The position numbers and the translations under genes are program-made. From Marivirga atlantica (lineage in GTDB: Bacteria; Bacteroidota; Bacteroidia; Cytophagales; Cyclobacteriaceae), in assembly GCF_016734805.1 (NCBI RefSeq), contig NZ_JAERQG010000006.1:34402-98401 (forward strand): a stretch of DNA of 64,000 nucleotides, written 5' to 3'. Of this stretch, positions 9,817 to 20,524 are shown one piece after another (within the stretch, counting starts at the first letter, position 1; the number at the start of each line of letters is the position of its first letter). The notes under the pieces were generated by a model, which worked only from the letters and a program-made list of their open reading frames with translations, did no database searches and was not told the DNA's origin.

Positions 9817-11205
9817 ATGAGCGATAAAACAGCCGGCAGTATTCTTATTATTGATGACAATCAAGATTTACTAAATGCAGCCAAAATATTTCTGAAAAGG
9901 CATTTTACAAGAGTTGATATTGAAAGTAAGCCAGAGCTAATCCCAACACTTCTTAAGAACGACAACTACGATGTCATTTTGCTTGATATGAACTTTACAA
10001 GAGATGTGAGTACAGGTCAGGAAGGATATTATTGGCTTGATAAAATATTAGAGATTGATCCTTCGGCAATCGTAGTTTTGATTACGGCTTATGGCGATGT
10101 AAACACTGCCGTTAAAGCGATTAAACAAGGTGCAACCGATTTTGTGCTCAAACCATGGGAAAATGATAAGCTGTTGGCAACACTTCATGCAGCCATGAAA
10201 TTAAAGGATGTTAGCAATCAAAACACCAAACTCAAATCGCAACAGAAACAGCTATATCAGGATATAGACAGGCAGTTTCGTGATATTATTGGCCAAAGTG
10301 TGGCCATGCAAAAAGTATTCGAAACCATAAAGCGCGTTGCCAGAACGGATGCCAACGTTTTAATAACAGGAGAAAATGGTACCGGAAAAGAATTGATCGC
10401 AAGAGCCATTCACAGAAACTCTTATCGTGATGAGGAAGCCTTTGTAACCGTAGATTTAGGGGCGGTTACTGAATCACTTTTTGAAAGTGAGTTATTTGGC
10501 CATAAGAAAGGAGCCTTTACTGATGCGAAAGAAGACAGAGCCGGAAGGTTTGAGATTGCAGACAAAGGAACACTCTTTTTAGATGAAATTGGTAATATAA
10601 CACCACCTCAACAAGCAAAGCTTTTAACAGCACTTCAAAACAGAAAAGTGACACGTGTAGGTAGTAATAAGGCAGTAGAAGTAGATATTCGCTTAATAAG
10701 TGCTACCAACATGCCAATTCTGGAAATGATACAAAAGGGTGAATTCCGTCAGGATTTATTATATAGAATCAATACCATAGAAATTCAGCTCCCTGCTCTC
10801 AGAGAGCGCACTGATGACATCCCACTCCTAGTAGATCATTATATTGATTTCTACGCCAAGAAGTATAATAAAGAAGTGCACAAAGCCAGTGATGCTGTTA
10901 TTTCTCGCATGCAGAAGTATGAGTGGCCAGGTAACATTAGGGAGCTTCAGCATAGCATTGAAAGAGCTGTGATCATGAGTAGTCAAACTGTATTGCAGCC
11001 CGAAGATTTCTTTTTTAGTAGCTCACAAAAAGAAGATGTTAAATCAGGTAAGTTAAAGTTAGATGACTTAAACATTGAAGAAGTTGAGAAGCTGTTGATA
11101 AGAAAGGCTCTGGATAAAAATTTTGGCAACATCACGCAAGCTGCACAGGAGCTTGGGCTTACACGCTCCTCTTTATACAGAAGATTAGAGAAATACGGGC
11201 TTTAA
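9817..11205 (+). CDS. Sigma-54-dependent NtrC-family response regulator
   Basis: 462-residue two-component activator. The receiver domain (about 8-130) has acidic residues in IIDDNQD and phospho-acceptor Asp57 in VILLDMNF. The central AAA+ domain has Walker A GENGTGKE, the sigma-54 contact loop GAFTDA, Walker B TLFLDEIG and an arginine-finger region. The C-terminal Fis-type helix-turn-helix is NITQAAQELGLTRSSLYRRLEKYGL. The receiver and GAFTDA motif are intact, so it should activate sigma-54 promoters when phosphorylated by the kinase encoded 71 bp downstream. Its divergent placement beside the ABC export operon suggests that operon is its target. Confidence 0.95.
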   Translation: MSDKTAGSILIIDDNQDLLNAAKIFLKRHFTRVDIESKPELIPTLLKNDNYDVILLDMNFTRDVSTGQEGYYWLDKILEIDPSAIVVLITAYGDVNTAVKAIKQGATDFVLKPWENDKLLATLHAAMKLKDVSNQNTKLKSQQKQLYQDIDRQFRDIIGQSVAMQKVFETIKRVARTDANVLITGENGTGKELIARAIHRNSYRDEEAFVTVDLGAVTESLFESELFGHKKGAFTDAKEDRAGRFEIADKGTLFLDEIGNITPPQQAKLLTALQNRKVTRVGSNKAVEVDIRLISATNMPILEMIQKGEFRQDLLYRINTIEIQLPALRERTDDIPLLVDHYIDFYAKKYNKEVHKASDAVISRMQKYEWPGNIRELQHSIERAVIMSSQTVLQPEDFFFSSSQKEDVKSGKLKLDDLNIEEVEKLLIRKALDKNFGNITQAAQELGLTRSSLYRRLEKYGL

Positions 11206-11276
11206 TTTAGGTTTTAGCAATAAACAGGCTTAAACATATACAGCATTAAAAAGACATACTCTTAAACCATAATAAA

Positions 11277-12632
11277 TTGATACTTAAACATTTTAGCATA
11301 GGAATTATCGTCAGGCTAGTGTTCGTCTTCTTTGTGTTGGCGTCAATATCCTATCTTTTACAAAGTACAGATAGCTATCTGGCTTCTATTGTTTTAGGCA
11401 TTATTCTGGTTTTTCAGTTTATAGAGCTTTACCATCATGTAAATAGTGTAAACTATAAACTGATCAGGTTTTTAGAATCTGTTCGCTATTCAGATTTCTC
11501 TTCAAGCTTTACTGCTGATAATAAAATGGGGAAATCTTTTAAAGCCCTTAACCTGGCCTTTAACGAGGTAACTGATGCCTTCAAAAAAACAAGAGCCGAG
11601 AATGAGCAAAGTTTGCTTATAGTATCCACTGTTCTTCAAAATATAAAAACAGGAATCATACAATTTGATACACACGGAGAAATAGGTTTGATCAATAGCA
11701 TGTCGAAAAAGCTATTATTAACACCACAGGTGCGCAACATGGATGACATTAAGAAGACCCAGCCTCAGGTGTATGAAAAATTAATGAATATTCTTCCGGG
11801 AGATAGTGATTTGGTTGTTATTAATTCTTCAGTAAAACTTTCTTTAAACTGCACGGTAGTACGCATGGGTACGAAGGACTGGAAGATAGTTTCTATACAG
11901 AACATACATACTGAGTTACAGCAAAATGAACTGGAAGCCTGGCAAAATCTTACGAAAGTACTGCGCCATGAAATCATGAATTCTGTTACGCCTATTGCTA
12001 CTTTGGTAGGTTCTATGACCGACATCCTAAAGGAAGAAACTCAAAAGGAAACTAATGGCTATGTCATTCCCGAAGAAGCTCATGAAGACATGATTCTTGG
12101 TTTGAAAACGATAGAAAACCGTAGTCGTGGATTAGTTAATTTTATAAATGCTTACAGAGATTACACGAATATTCCTGCACCTAAATTCACAGAGCTATCT
12201 GCACAACAACTTATTCAGTACGTTTCGAAACTATTAAAAGAAGAACTAAGCAGAAATAATATTACGCTCGAGCTTAACTTACCGGAGGCAGAAATCTTCT
12301 TATGGGCTGATGAAGAACAAATTCAATTGATACTGATTAACCTAATCAAAAATGCCAGAGAATCATTGAACGATACCATGAATGGCTTAATTAAAATAAA
12401 ATTATTCGTGACTGAGCAGTGGAATTATATCAGCGTTGAGGATAATGGACCAGGAATAGTTCCAGAAGCTCTTGAAAGAATATTTATCCCTTTCTTTACA
12501 ACTAAGAAAGATGGCTCAGGAATAGGTTTAGCCTTATCAAGACAAATTATGCAACTACATAAAGGGCAACTCAATGTTGATTCAAAGCTAGGAGACTACA
12601 CTCGCTTTATCATGCAGTTTCCCAAAAAATAA
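11277..12632 (+). CDS. Membrane sensor histidine kinase (NtrB/NtrY-like)
   Basis: 451-residue kinase partner of the upstream NtrC-type regulator. Two N-terminal membrane helices (about 8-26 and 35-53) have almost no periplasmic loop, so sensing is probably within the membrane or cytoplasmic. A PAS-like segment (about 105-205) precedes the HisKA box with phospho-His in TKVLRHEIMNSVTP. The HATPase domain has N box LINLIKNARES, G1 VEDNGPGI and G2 GSGIGLAL. The only start in the open frame near the N-terminus is TTG at 11277, because a TAA lies 30 bases upstream and no ATG intervenes. This TTG start is the least certain part of the call. Confidence 0.92.
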   Translation: MILKHFSIGIIVRLVFVFFVLASISYLLQSTDSYLASIVLGIILVFQFIELYHHVNSVNYKLIRFLESVRYSDFSSSFTADNKMGKSFKALNLAFNEVTDAFKKTRAENEQSLLIVSTVLQNIKTGIIQFDTHGEIGLINSMSKKLLLTPQVRNMDDIKKTQPQVYEKLMNILPGDSDLVVINSSVKLSLNCTVVRMGTKDWKIVSIQNIHTELQQNELEAWQNLTKVLRHEIMNSVTPIATLVGSMTDILKEETQKETNGYVIPEEAHEDMILGLKTIENRSRGLVNFINAYRDYTNIPAPKFTELSAQQLIQYVSKLLKEELSRNNITLELNLPEAEIFLWADEEQIQLILINLIKNARESLNDTMNGLIKIKLFVTEQWNYISVEDNGPGIVPEALERIFIPFFTTKKDGSGIGLALSRQIMQLHKGQLNVDSKLGDYTRFIMQFPKK

Positions 12633-12640
12633 GTTAATTA

Positions 12641-13564
12641 TTACTGCTTTCTTTTAATAAAAATAAAGTCACCCCCTTCATCTCCAGCACCCTGAATTAC
12701 ACCAAATTGCGGTGTAGAAGGTGCATTATTCATCACAGGTTCATATATTCTGCTAAATATTGACGAAGCAGGAAGGAATTGGTATTCATTTTCATCCAAA
12801 GTTTTTAACAGCATGTAAAGAAAAAAGCTTTCATCAGGTACTTCTGTGAGGCTACCGCTTGTAATAGCTTTACGGCTTCTATCACGATAAAGCTCATTTA
12901 TTTTCAATAGACTCATGCTCGATACTGCCCTTGTCTTAAATATACTACCTCCAAAACAAGCATCAGTTATTAAAAGTGTATGCTTTGAAGGAATGGCACT
13001 CACATAATCTTTAATGGTACTATTCGCTATCCAGTTTGCTCTACTTTCCGCTTTGGAATCAGAGGGTAACCAGTAACCAAAATCTTTAGCTTCATCATAA
13101 AAGCCATGACCAGCATAAAAGATTAATAAGTTGTCTCTTTCCCCTACTACATTGGATACTTCGTAAAAAGTATCAATTAATTTTGCTCTGTCTGGGTTTT
13201 TGAGGAATACCACATTTTCAGGATCGAAATTATACTTAGTTGTTAACACCTCATAAAGTTTGGTAGCGTCCTCAACAGGCTTATCTAAATTAGGCAATTT
13301 AGCGCCAGCATATTGATATTCAGAAATGCCTATTATAAGTGCGTGATATTTAGGTTTTTCAACTATACCCAGCTTTTCGGTTACTTCATCTTTAGGCGCT
13401 TCAACCACCTCCTTTTTGACTTCTGCCATCGCTCTGGATTCCTGTGTGAAGTCTACCTTCACCACATTACTTTTCCCTGAAATGGCTTGTGCATTAAGCT
13501 GTGAATTCATTAAAAAACTCACACCAATCAGTAAAACATATTTTATTAGCTTATTTACTAACAT
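12641..13564 (-). CDS. Secreted caspase-like peptidase (C14 family)
   Basis: 307-residue protein with an N-terminal signal segment (about 6-26, ending SQLNAQA) and a caspase-fold domain (about 72-305). The catalytic dyad is visible: His153 in FYAGHGFYD and Cys203 in LITDACFGG. PKYHALIIGISEYQY is the usual first strand of bacterial caspase homologues. It should be exported. It is the last gene of a three-gene minus-strand operon, 20 bp after the giant surface protein gene. Processing of that surface protein is an attractive idea but only inference. It converges on the kinase gene with an 8-bp gap. Confidence 0.9.
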   Translation of the reverse strand: MLVNKLIKYVLLIGVSFLMNSQLNAQAISGKSNVVKVDFTQESRAMAEVKKEVVEAPKDEVTEKLGIVEKPKYHALIIGISEYQYAGAKLPNLDKPVEDATKLYEVLTTKYNFDPENVVFLKNPDRAKLIDTFYEVSNVVGERDNLLIFYAGHGFYDEAKDFGYWLPSDSKAESRANWIANSTIKDYVSAIPSKHTLLITDACFGGSIFKTRAVSSMSLLKINELYRDRSRKAITSGSLTEVPDESFFLYMLLKTLDENEYQFLPASSIFSRIYEPVMNNAPSTPQFGVIQGAGDEGGDFIFIKRKQ

Positions 13565-13584
13565 AACTTTTGAATAAAATTTAC

Positions 13585-16500
13585 TTATTCCTCAATGATC
13601 AATTTGTTAATAAATGATTGATCTCCTTGAGATACTTTAATAAAATGTAGCCCATGTGTTAGCTCAGTAGAGCCCTTGTAGAGCGGTACATTCAAAAGAT
13701 TAAGCCCTTCATTTACTGAATCAATAGATAAAGACTTAAACAGCTGCCCCTTCATGTTAAATATTTGAATCTCTATAGGCATATTTTTAGATGATTCAGG
13801 CACATAAAACTCCAAATTAACCTTATCCTTTGTTGGATTAGGATACATGGAATAAAACACCAAGTGGTTTACTTTAGTTTTCTCCTTAATATATGATGCA
13901 TCACCGTAGAATATCTTAAAAGCTTTATTAGCTATATTTGAATAACTATAGGCGTTTTCAGACTTCATGTCAATAGCTCTCTCAGCATCCACATCCCATA
14001 AATAAAGATCTAACGGTAAATCAGCAATTAGGTCAGCGTCCCAATCCATATTGACTATAGCTGCTGATAAATTATTATCCACATTGAACGTCCATTCAAA
14101 TTGACTCTGAGTTTTAACTATACTCATGCTTTCTGAATAATCAGCTAATTGTCTGGAATGATTTAACTCTAAGTATTCTTCTAAACGGGGTAAACTGTAC
14201 TGATCATACTTGTCTGCTAAGTTGTTTGCATCTTGCCTCATACCTACCCCACCAAGGGCGTAAAAGTAATTACCTGATTGCAACTTAACTGGCAAAGTCC
14301 AGCCTTCACTTTGACCCAGTTCACGCGCTGAAGATGTGGCAAAATCACCTGTAGGAATTTTAATTTCTATATCACCACCAGAGGTATTATTCACAAAACC
14401 ACCTGAAAAGGTTGCCAGAGTATTAATATCTACCCAATTACCATTATACCCTCTTAAAGGAAATGATATATCGTTGAAGGTCTGAACAGTGCTCCACGAC
14501 ACATCATATGGATATGGATTACCAATTTGATTCCATCCTGATTTTAAAACAATCTCATAAAACTCTTCAGATGAAGCTTCTACACTGGTTCCTGTCCCAG
14601 TATTCAAACTTGCCTGTTCACTAGCCAATAACCAATAGCCATTACCTGGTATTAATGATGAGGTTCCTGATAATTCAGAGTTTGCTCCATTTTGATATCT
14701 GAACATTCTCCACTTGGTATTATCATAAGGGCCAAAAGCATTTCCGAAAACATTGCCAACTGTATTATCATCGAGCAAGAGTGGTATAGATACTATTCTG
14801 TAATTAGACTGAGAGCTACCAAACGAATTAAACGGAATGCTTAAGCCCGAGCCCGTAAATATTGTTCTTACATTATAAGCTTCTGTGGTGATTGTATTGC
14901 CTAAGCCATTAGTAGCTTCAATTTTGAATTCCATCCCTTTATTTGATATGTCAGGTAGTGTAAATGAGTATTGATCTCCTGAGGCAGACATATCATTAGC
15001 ATTCGCACTACTATAATCTCCTCTGTCAGGAGTAGTATAAATTATTCTAACAGCATTCAAACCAGATTCTGCATCCACTACTGTTAAACTCACAGTGTTA
15101 GATTCTCCCAAAACTACCTCATCATCAAAGGTTACAGTTCCTAAAACTGGTAATGTATTATCCTCAAGCGTAGTTGTCTGACCTCTTAGTGGTGATTCAA
15201 TATTATAATTTATAGTTGTGCCTGAACCATTAAAGGCATAAATAGCATAGTGATAAGTATCTCCTGAAGTTAAATTGATATGAGAGATATTTGTAACTCC
15301 GGAGTTTCCTAATATTACCTGGTCTGTGTTACTTCCAACAAAGTCATCTAATTCGTAGGTTACGCCATCTTCGGGCACAAAATCAACAGCTTCACCATTT
15401 CTTCCTATTACCAAATAACCATCAGCCCCATTTGTTGAAAACAGCACCTTTAGGTTGTTAAATGAAACATCTTGAAAATTAATGCTAGTAGGTTGATTCG
15501 CTGGCTCAACCGCTAATGTTGAAGTGGCAAGAGTAAAATAATTTCCTGTTGAATAATTAGTAAAAGGTCCATCACCTGCTACCGTTATGATGTGATAAAA
15601 GTAGCTTGTTTCAGAGTTTAACTCAGATTCAGTAAAGCTATTAGAAGCCCCGAAAAATACCAGTTCGCTGTTACCGATGGTTTCACCAATAATATACTTT
15701 TCTCCGTCTGTCGGTACCTGATTCAAAGTTTCGACCTCACTTCTGAAAACCGCATAATTTTTCTGATCAAAAAATACATTTTGAATGCTCAATTGAGTTT
15801 CAGGAATGCTACCAACATTCCATGTAGCTCCCTCTGCCAAAGTAGGCCAGAAGTAATACATATTATTGTATATGTGCCCTCCGTTTATTGCTAGATTTGA
15901 ATTAGGATTGTTTGCGTTATATTCAGTGTCACTTATATAAACATACTCTCTACTTTGTAAGCTGGCATAAGCATCTGCAACATTATAAGGTAGTAGATTA
16001 AAAGTACCATTCCTATCCTGATCTCTGAACGCAATATTCAACTGCACACCGCGATCAACATCCCATACCTGAAATGGAACGTTTACATAATCAGTATAAG
16101 AATAATTTGCGTCTGCTACTCCAAAAGTAGCATTTGCTGGCACCAAAAATCTATGTGCTTTTTGGCTAACTCCATTACCAAACCTTATAATGATTCTATT
16201 ATTATTGCTATTTGGTCCTATAGATAAATCATTGTTTGGAAAGGTATTTCCAAAATTGACGAAATCAATAAACGACCTATCTCCTTTCTCAAAAACATAA
16301 GTACCGTTAGTGGTTTGATTATTTGCATTAAGCACATCTTCCCATGAAATGGATATATTGTTTTCACCCACATTATCCACAGTAGCTGAAGATACATTTG
16401 AAGAAACGTCTTCTTCAAGGGTAAAGAAATCGTATCTTACTTGAGATCCGTTATAATTTCTACTGCTAGCATTACCAGTATATGTAAGCAGATAAACCGC

Positions 16501-19500
16501 GTATCTTGTTTCTGATGATAAACCATTAATGGTAAATTCGCTTGATGTTCCATCATAACCAACAGTATAGTCACCAAATACCTGGCCTACAGTATAGTTT
16601 GACCTATTAAAGAAATTATTTAAAGTTGGGTTTGTATTTCCATTTATCGGAGCATATATAACCATGTATCCTTCAACATTACTATCTGAAGAAGGAATAA
16701 ATGATCCGCTTAGGCTATTACTTGTTGAAGCTGTTTTGCTAAGTTTAGAGGCTTGCTCTGTTGGGTCGGCATCAACAGTTGTTGCCTCAAGTGTTGTTGT
16801 AAACCCTGTGCTGTATTTCCTTGACACTCCATCTCCATTATAGGCCCATATTCTATAGTAATATGTGGTATTAGGAACTAAAACTTCATTAGGATTGAAA
16901 TCAGTAATTAGTGTGTCATAATTAATGGTATTAATGATATAAGCATCTTCGGCATTAAGATATTCGAAATTTGAATACTCAGTTCCATCAACCAGTACTT
17001 CTTGACTAACGAAACCATTACTGCTTCTTACAGCTATGTAACCATCTACAGTTTGGTCAGCTCTATCAAAGCTTAACAAAATTCTATCATCTTCAGCTTC
17101 ATAAAGCTGAGCATTGGATGGGCCTGACTGAGGCTTTAAACCGAAGCCATTTTCTTTAAACAAATCATTAACATTGTAAGGCGTAATAGCTCTTGGGTAG
17201 ATCTTAAGATCATCAATCAATCCATTCCACAATTCTAAACCATCTATAAGTGTTCCTACCCAAAAACTACCAAAAGTGTAACTCTTACCCTCACCGGAAG
17301 TACCTGCTAATTCATTATTGAGATATATTTTCGAAACATTACCATCATAGGTAGCTACTAAGTGAGTCCACTGGTTTTGTGGCATATCAATACCAGTATC
17401 TCCATAAGGGTCTCCAAATCTTAATTGTCCTAAATTATTAACTCCGAAGTAAGTTCTGGCACCCGATAGATCATCATACCAGGAAACTATATTTTGAAAA
17501 TCGTTATTGCCTCCTTTCCAATTGACCCAAGCACTAATAGAGAAAGGTTGATTATCGCCAAAGCTCCAACCATATTCTAAATACTCGCCTGCAAGTTGAT
17601 TTAGACTTAGGGCGCTGTCTGGACGCATAAAGCGATCCGCTGCAAATTCAGGTGTATTAGTACCAACAGGATCATTCCCTATAAATCCGCTTTTATCTAA
17701 ATAATCTCCATCAAAATCATATTGAGCCCATACATAGTTAGGACCACCATTTTCATAATACAAAAAGCCAATATTTTCGTTATCCAGCTCATAATCATAA
17801 AACCTTACTTGATCAATTGAACCTGGAAAAAATTCACCTTGGTAGTATTGACTATAACCCAAAGAATAGGATAATGGTGAGGAAGAAGCACTCGCATTGA
17901 AAGGTGCGCTGTTTTGAGCGTATAAAGAGTTATCTTTATAGTAACTGATACCATTATCCTGATCAGCAGTAATAGCGATATGGCTCCATTTATCCATTTC
18001 AACTGCATCATCTACGGTCAGTAAACCATAATTCTTTCCTTGCTCTAGAACATAAATATATAATCTGTAGGTACCATTACTTTGCTTTTCATAGTATATG
18101 TAAAATCCATTAAGGCCATCATAATTCGTAAATAAAGTATAATAATTTAGCTCAAAATCTTCAGGCCGAATCCAGGCGCTAAAACTTAAAGTTTGCTTGA
18201 TAGAACTTACTGATTCAGAGCCCTCTATACTCATATAATCATCAATACCATCAAATGCATAAGCCTGCTCATCATTTCCAAACCTGTCAAAAGAAGGGCT
18301 AGCACCAAAATTGGTTGGTTCTAAGAATTCACCAATATTATTGACTAAATCACCATCATTAAAGTCATAAGCTAATAATGGAGTACAATCAGAATCATCT
18401 CCATCAAAAACCCAGCCCTGATCTATTAAGATGTCTCGTTCCAAATCAGCAGAACAGTAAACCAATCCACCACCATTAAAATCTTGATCAGGTTGAACGG
18501 TTTGAGCAGCCCAACCCTTTAAGGTCTTATCGTAATTTGCTACACTAAGTCCAGATAAACTTAAAGAATAGGCCAAATCTGTCACTTGTGAAATATCCCA
18601 ACTGCCTATATCATAATCGAAGTTAGATGCATCATAAAAAATACCCCCCATAAGCTGCAAACTTGCTGTATTCCAGTTACCAATATCATAACTGAATTCA
18701 GATGCTTCAAACATCTGCCCCATATTAGTAACATTGGAAACATCCCAACCACTTATGTCCTGATTAAAATCCGAGTCGCGAAACATGCCCTGCATTTCGG
18801 TTACATTAGATACATTCCAGTTACCTATGGGCTGATTAAAATCAGAAGCTCTAAACATCGAATTCATTGCAATCACACCGCTAACATTCCAATTAGATAT
18901 ATTTTGGTTAAAATTTGAATCGCTAAAGGTATCATTAAATTGCTCTGCACCGCTTACATTCCAATTACTAATATCAATGTTAAAAGTGGATCCAAAGAAG
19001 GTGGAGTTAAAGGTTTTAATATTACTCACATCCCACTCACCTATAGTTTCATTGAATGACGAAACATTAGCAAATGTCAAGGACATATCGGTAACATTCG
19101 ATAAGTCAGGAATATCAGTGGCCAGATAAACCATGTTCTCACAATCACTAAAAGCAGATTCCAGATTTAACCAAGCTTGTGTTCCCCACTGGTTTAATTC
19201 GATCAACTTTAAGGGATCAAGTTCTGTAAAAGACTTAAAATGAGGATATATACCTTCAATTGTTACTACATACGTCCCCGCTGTTGCATAAGTATGTGTA
19301 ATACTATTAGTCACATTACTATCAGTTGAGCCATCTCCCCAATCAACAGTGAAATTATAAGTATAATCTTCTAAAGTTCCAGTGTTAGCAGGTATGGTAA
19401 TCTGATTGTCATCTGAACTGCCAGGGTTATCAGTTTTCCAGGTAGTAATAAAAGGAACAGTAGCTGATTTTAACTGAGTATTCTTTTGGTTTAATTCATT

Positions 19501-19599
19501 TTTGGTTCCTGAATTACTTTCTGATGCAGCTAGTATGCTCTGTGCATTTATATTTGCAGCAAATAAGTATAATATAATGATGCAGTAAATTTTTTTCAT
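13585..19599 (-). CDS. Giant T9SS-exported surface protein with BspA-type repeats and two LamG domains
   Basis: 2004-residue cell-surface or secreted protein. Order: signal peptide (1-20, ending INAQS); PKD-like domain (about 50-115, VDWGDGSTDS, HTYATAGTY); about eight BspA/DUF285-type ~24-residue repeats (about 130-345) with the core WNVSNVTEM..MF..S.FNQ; two LamG/concanavalin-like domains (about 420-610 and 625-815, each with YDFD or YDFNDGD and AYAFDGIDDY-like entry strands); several fibronectin-III-like domains with TTYYYRIWAYN/YHYAIYAFNG strands; a beta-rich region; and a C-terminal T9SS type A sorting domain (about 1925-2004, MYPNPTKDKVNLEF, QIFNMKGQLF). The repeats and LamG domains imply protein or glycan binding. 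It lies between an Ig-like membrane protein gene (12 bp) and the caspase gene (20 bp). Confidence 0.93.
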   Translation of the reverse strand: MKKIYCIIILYLFAANINAQSILAASESNSGTKNELNQKNTQLKSATVPFITTWKTDNPGSSDDNQITIPANTGTLEDYTYNFTVDWGDGSTDSNVTNSITHTYATAGTYVVTIEGIYPHFKSFTELDPLKLIELNQWGTQAWLNLESAFSDCENMVYLATDIPDLSNVTDMSLTFANVSSFNETIGEWDVSNIKTFNSTFFGSTFNIDISNWNVSGAEQFNDTFSDSNFNQNISNWNVSGVIAMNSMFRASDFNQPIGNWNVSNVTEMQGMFRDSDFNQDISGWDVSNVTNMGQMFEASEFSYDIGNWNTASLQLMGGIFYDASNFDYDIGSWDISQVTDLAYSLSLSGLSVANYDKTLKGWAAQTVQPDQDFNGGGLVYCSADLERDILIDQGWVFDGDDSDCTPLLAYDFNDGDLVNNIGEFLEPTNFGASPSFDRFGNDEQAYAFDGIDDYMSIEGSESVSSIKQTLSFSAWIRPEDFELNYYTLFTNYDGLNGFYIYYEKQSNGTYRLYIYVLEQGKNYGLLTVDDAVEMDKWSHIAITADQDNGISYYKDNSLYAQNSAPFNASASSSPLSYSLGYSQYYQGEFFPGSIDQVRFYDYELDNENIGFLYYENGGPNYVWAQYDFDGDYLDKSGFIGNDPVGTNTPEFAADRFMRPDSALSLNQLAGEYLEYGWSFGDNQPFSISAWVNWKGGNNDFQNIVSWYDDLSGARTYFGVNNLGQLRFGDPYGDTGIDMPQNQWTHLVATYDGNVSKIYLNNELAGTSGEGKSYTFGSFWVGTLIDGLELWNGLIDDLKIYPRAITPYNVNDLFKENGFGLKPQSGPSNAQLYEAEDDRILLSFDRADQTVDGYIAVRSSNGFVSQEVLVDGTEYSNFEYLNAEDAYIINTINYDTLITDFNPNEVLVPNTTYYYRIWAYNGDGVSRKYSTGFTTTLEATTVDADPTEQASKLSKTASTSNSLSGSFIPSSDSNVEGYMVIYAPINGNTNPTLNNFFNRSNYTVGQVFGDYTVGYDGTSSEFTINGLSSETRYAVYLLTYTGNASSRNYNGSQVRYDFFTLEEDVSSNVSSATVDNVGENNISISWEDVLNANNQTTNGTYVFEKGDRSFIDFVNFGNTFPNNDLSIGPNSNNNRIIIRFGNGVSQKAHRFLVPANATFGVADANYSYTDYVNVPFQVWDVDRGVQLNIAFRDQDRNGTFNLLPYNVADAYASLQSREYVYISDTEYNANNPNSNLAINGGHIYNNMYYFWPTLAEGATWNVGSIPETQLSIQNVFFDQKNYAVFRSEVETLNQVPTDGEKYIIGETIGNSELVFFGASNSFTESELNSETSYFYHIITVAGDGPFTNYSTGNYFTLATSTLAVEPANQPTSINFQDVSFNNLKVLFSTNGADGYLVIGRNGEAVDFVPEDGVTYELDDFVGSNTDQVILGNSGVTNISHINLTSGDTYHYAIYAFNGSGTTINYNIESPLRGQTTTLEDNTLPVLGTVTFDDEVVLGESNTVSLTVVDAESGLNAVRIIYTTPDRGDYSSANANDMSASGDQYSFTLPDISNKGMEFKIEATNGLGNTITTEAYNVRTIFTGSGLSIPFNSFGSSQSNYRIVSIPLLLDDNTVGNVFGNAFGPYDNTKWRMFRYQNGANSELSGTSSLIPGNGYWLLASEQASLNTGTGTSVEASSEEFYEIVLKSGWNQIGNPYPYDVSWSTVQTFNDISFPLRGYNGNWVDINTLATFSGGFVNNTSGGDIEIKIPTGDFATSSARELGQSEGWTLPVKLQSGNYFYALGGVGMRQDANNLADKYDQYSLPRLEEYLELNHSRQLADYSESMSIVKTQSQFEWTFNVDNNLSAAIVNMDWDADLIADLPLDLYLWDVDAERAIDMKSENAYSYSNIANKAFKIFYGDASYIKEKTKVNHLVFYSMYPNPTKDKVNLEFYVPESSKNMPIEIQIFNMKGQLFKSLSIDSVNEGLNLLNVPLYKGSTELTHGLHFIKVSQGDQSFINKLIIEE

Positions 19600-19611
19600 G
19601 TATCAGGAAAT

Positions 19612-20376
19612 TTAATTTGGTTCAGGTGCTGAAGGTAGTGTTCCAGGTTCATCAGATCCCCCACCTAATAATAATACTGCGGCTGTTCCTGCTATAACTA
19701 CTCCAGCTCCTCCTAAAATAAGACCAACTGGGAGTTTCTTTGCTATAGCAAAAGGATTGGTAGTCGAGCTACTTTCATCTGTTACCAACTGTATTTTATA
19801 ATAGGAAGACTTTTCTCCGACTGGTACTTTGTATTTATAAGATTGACTTTCATTTTTCACCTGGCCAATGGTCTTCCATTTCACATCATTCTTCAGCAGG
19901 TTTATTGTTATGTCAGTTTGTGGCTTACCATCTTCCCACTGAATAAGTATTTGTTTTCCTGCCTTATATTTTGATTTACTTAAAGCCAGCGCATTAATAG
20001 GTTTGTAAGTAGGTGCAGGCGGTACTGCCCGTACTTCCATGATAAGTTCTCCTTTATAAGTACCTAACTCTTGTTTTGCCAGCCATTCTATTCTTTTGCC
20101 CTTTCCAGAATTAACACCAGGGCCTACATCACCTCTTACCATTCTAACAGGGTAAGTAAAATCATCTTTTGAAATATGTAGGTAAACAGTAAAGGGCTTA
20201 TTGGCATCATTATCAATTAAATCGTAAGTGACAATAATAATATCTTGGTCAGTAGTTGCTTTTACGTTTTCAATTGTTTGACTAAACAGAGTTGATGAAA
20301 AAAAAGGTATAAACGCCAGTATCGAGCTAAGCCTAAATAGAAAGTGGCTAGTATAAGAGGTTAAAGTTGATAGCAT
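19612..20376 (-). CDS. Exported Ig-like domain protein with C-terminal membrane segment
   Basis: 254 residues. An N-terminal signal sequence (about 12-33, ending TLFSQT) is followed by a beta-rich region of two Ig-like modules: about 34-118 (VKATTDQDIIIVTYDL, FTVYLHIS) and about 125-210 (SKYKAGKQILIQWEDG, resembling the Ser-Thr-rich/GPI-type Ig fold). A C-terminal glycine- and alanine-rich membrane helix follows (about 216-241, GLILGGAGVVIAGTAAVLLL) with an acidic proline-rich tail. It would expose the Ig modules in the periplasm or at the surface. First gene of the surface-protein/caspase operon. I do not recognise a named family; a sensor or anchoring role is possible. Confidence 0.8.
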   Translation of the reverse strand: MLSTLTSYTSHFLFRLSSILAFIPFFSSTLFSQTIENVKATTDQDIIIVTYDLIDNDANKPFTVYLHISKDDFTYPVRMVRGDVGPGVNSGKGKRIEWLAKQELGTYKGELIMEVRAVPPAPTYKPINALALSKSKYKAGKQILIQWEDGKPQTDITINLLKNDVKWKTIGQVKNESQSYKYKVPVGEKSSYYKIQLVTDESSSTTNPFAIAKKLPVGLILGGAGVVIAGTAAVLLLGGGSDEPGTLPSAPEPN

Positions 20377-20524
20377 GATTTTAATTTCACATTGAATTAA
20401 AACAATAAGTTCTTATCAATAAAGTGAAAAAAAATCAAAAAAGATATTTAATCAGGTATTATTCGTTGAATTTCAGTGATTTACGTAACGTATCACATAT
20501 ACGAAATATAATAAGGGCATTACA

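Noticed and set aside
18600..19100. Regular repeats of about 70-75 bases that could suggest a CRISPR array
   Set aside because: They are in frame and encode the 24-residue BspA-type protein repeats; units are diverged and there are no constant repeats with unique spacers.
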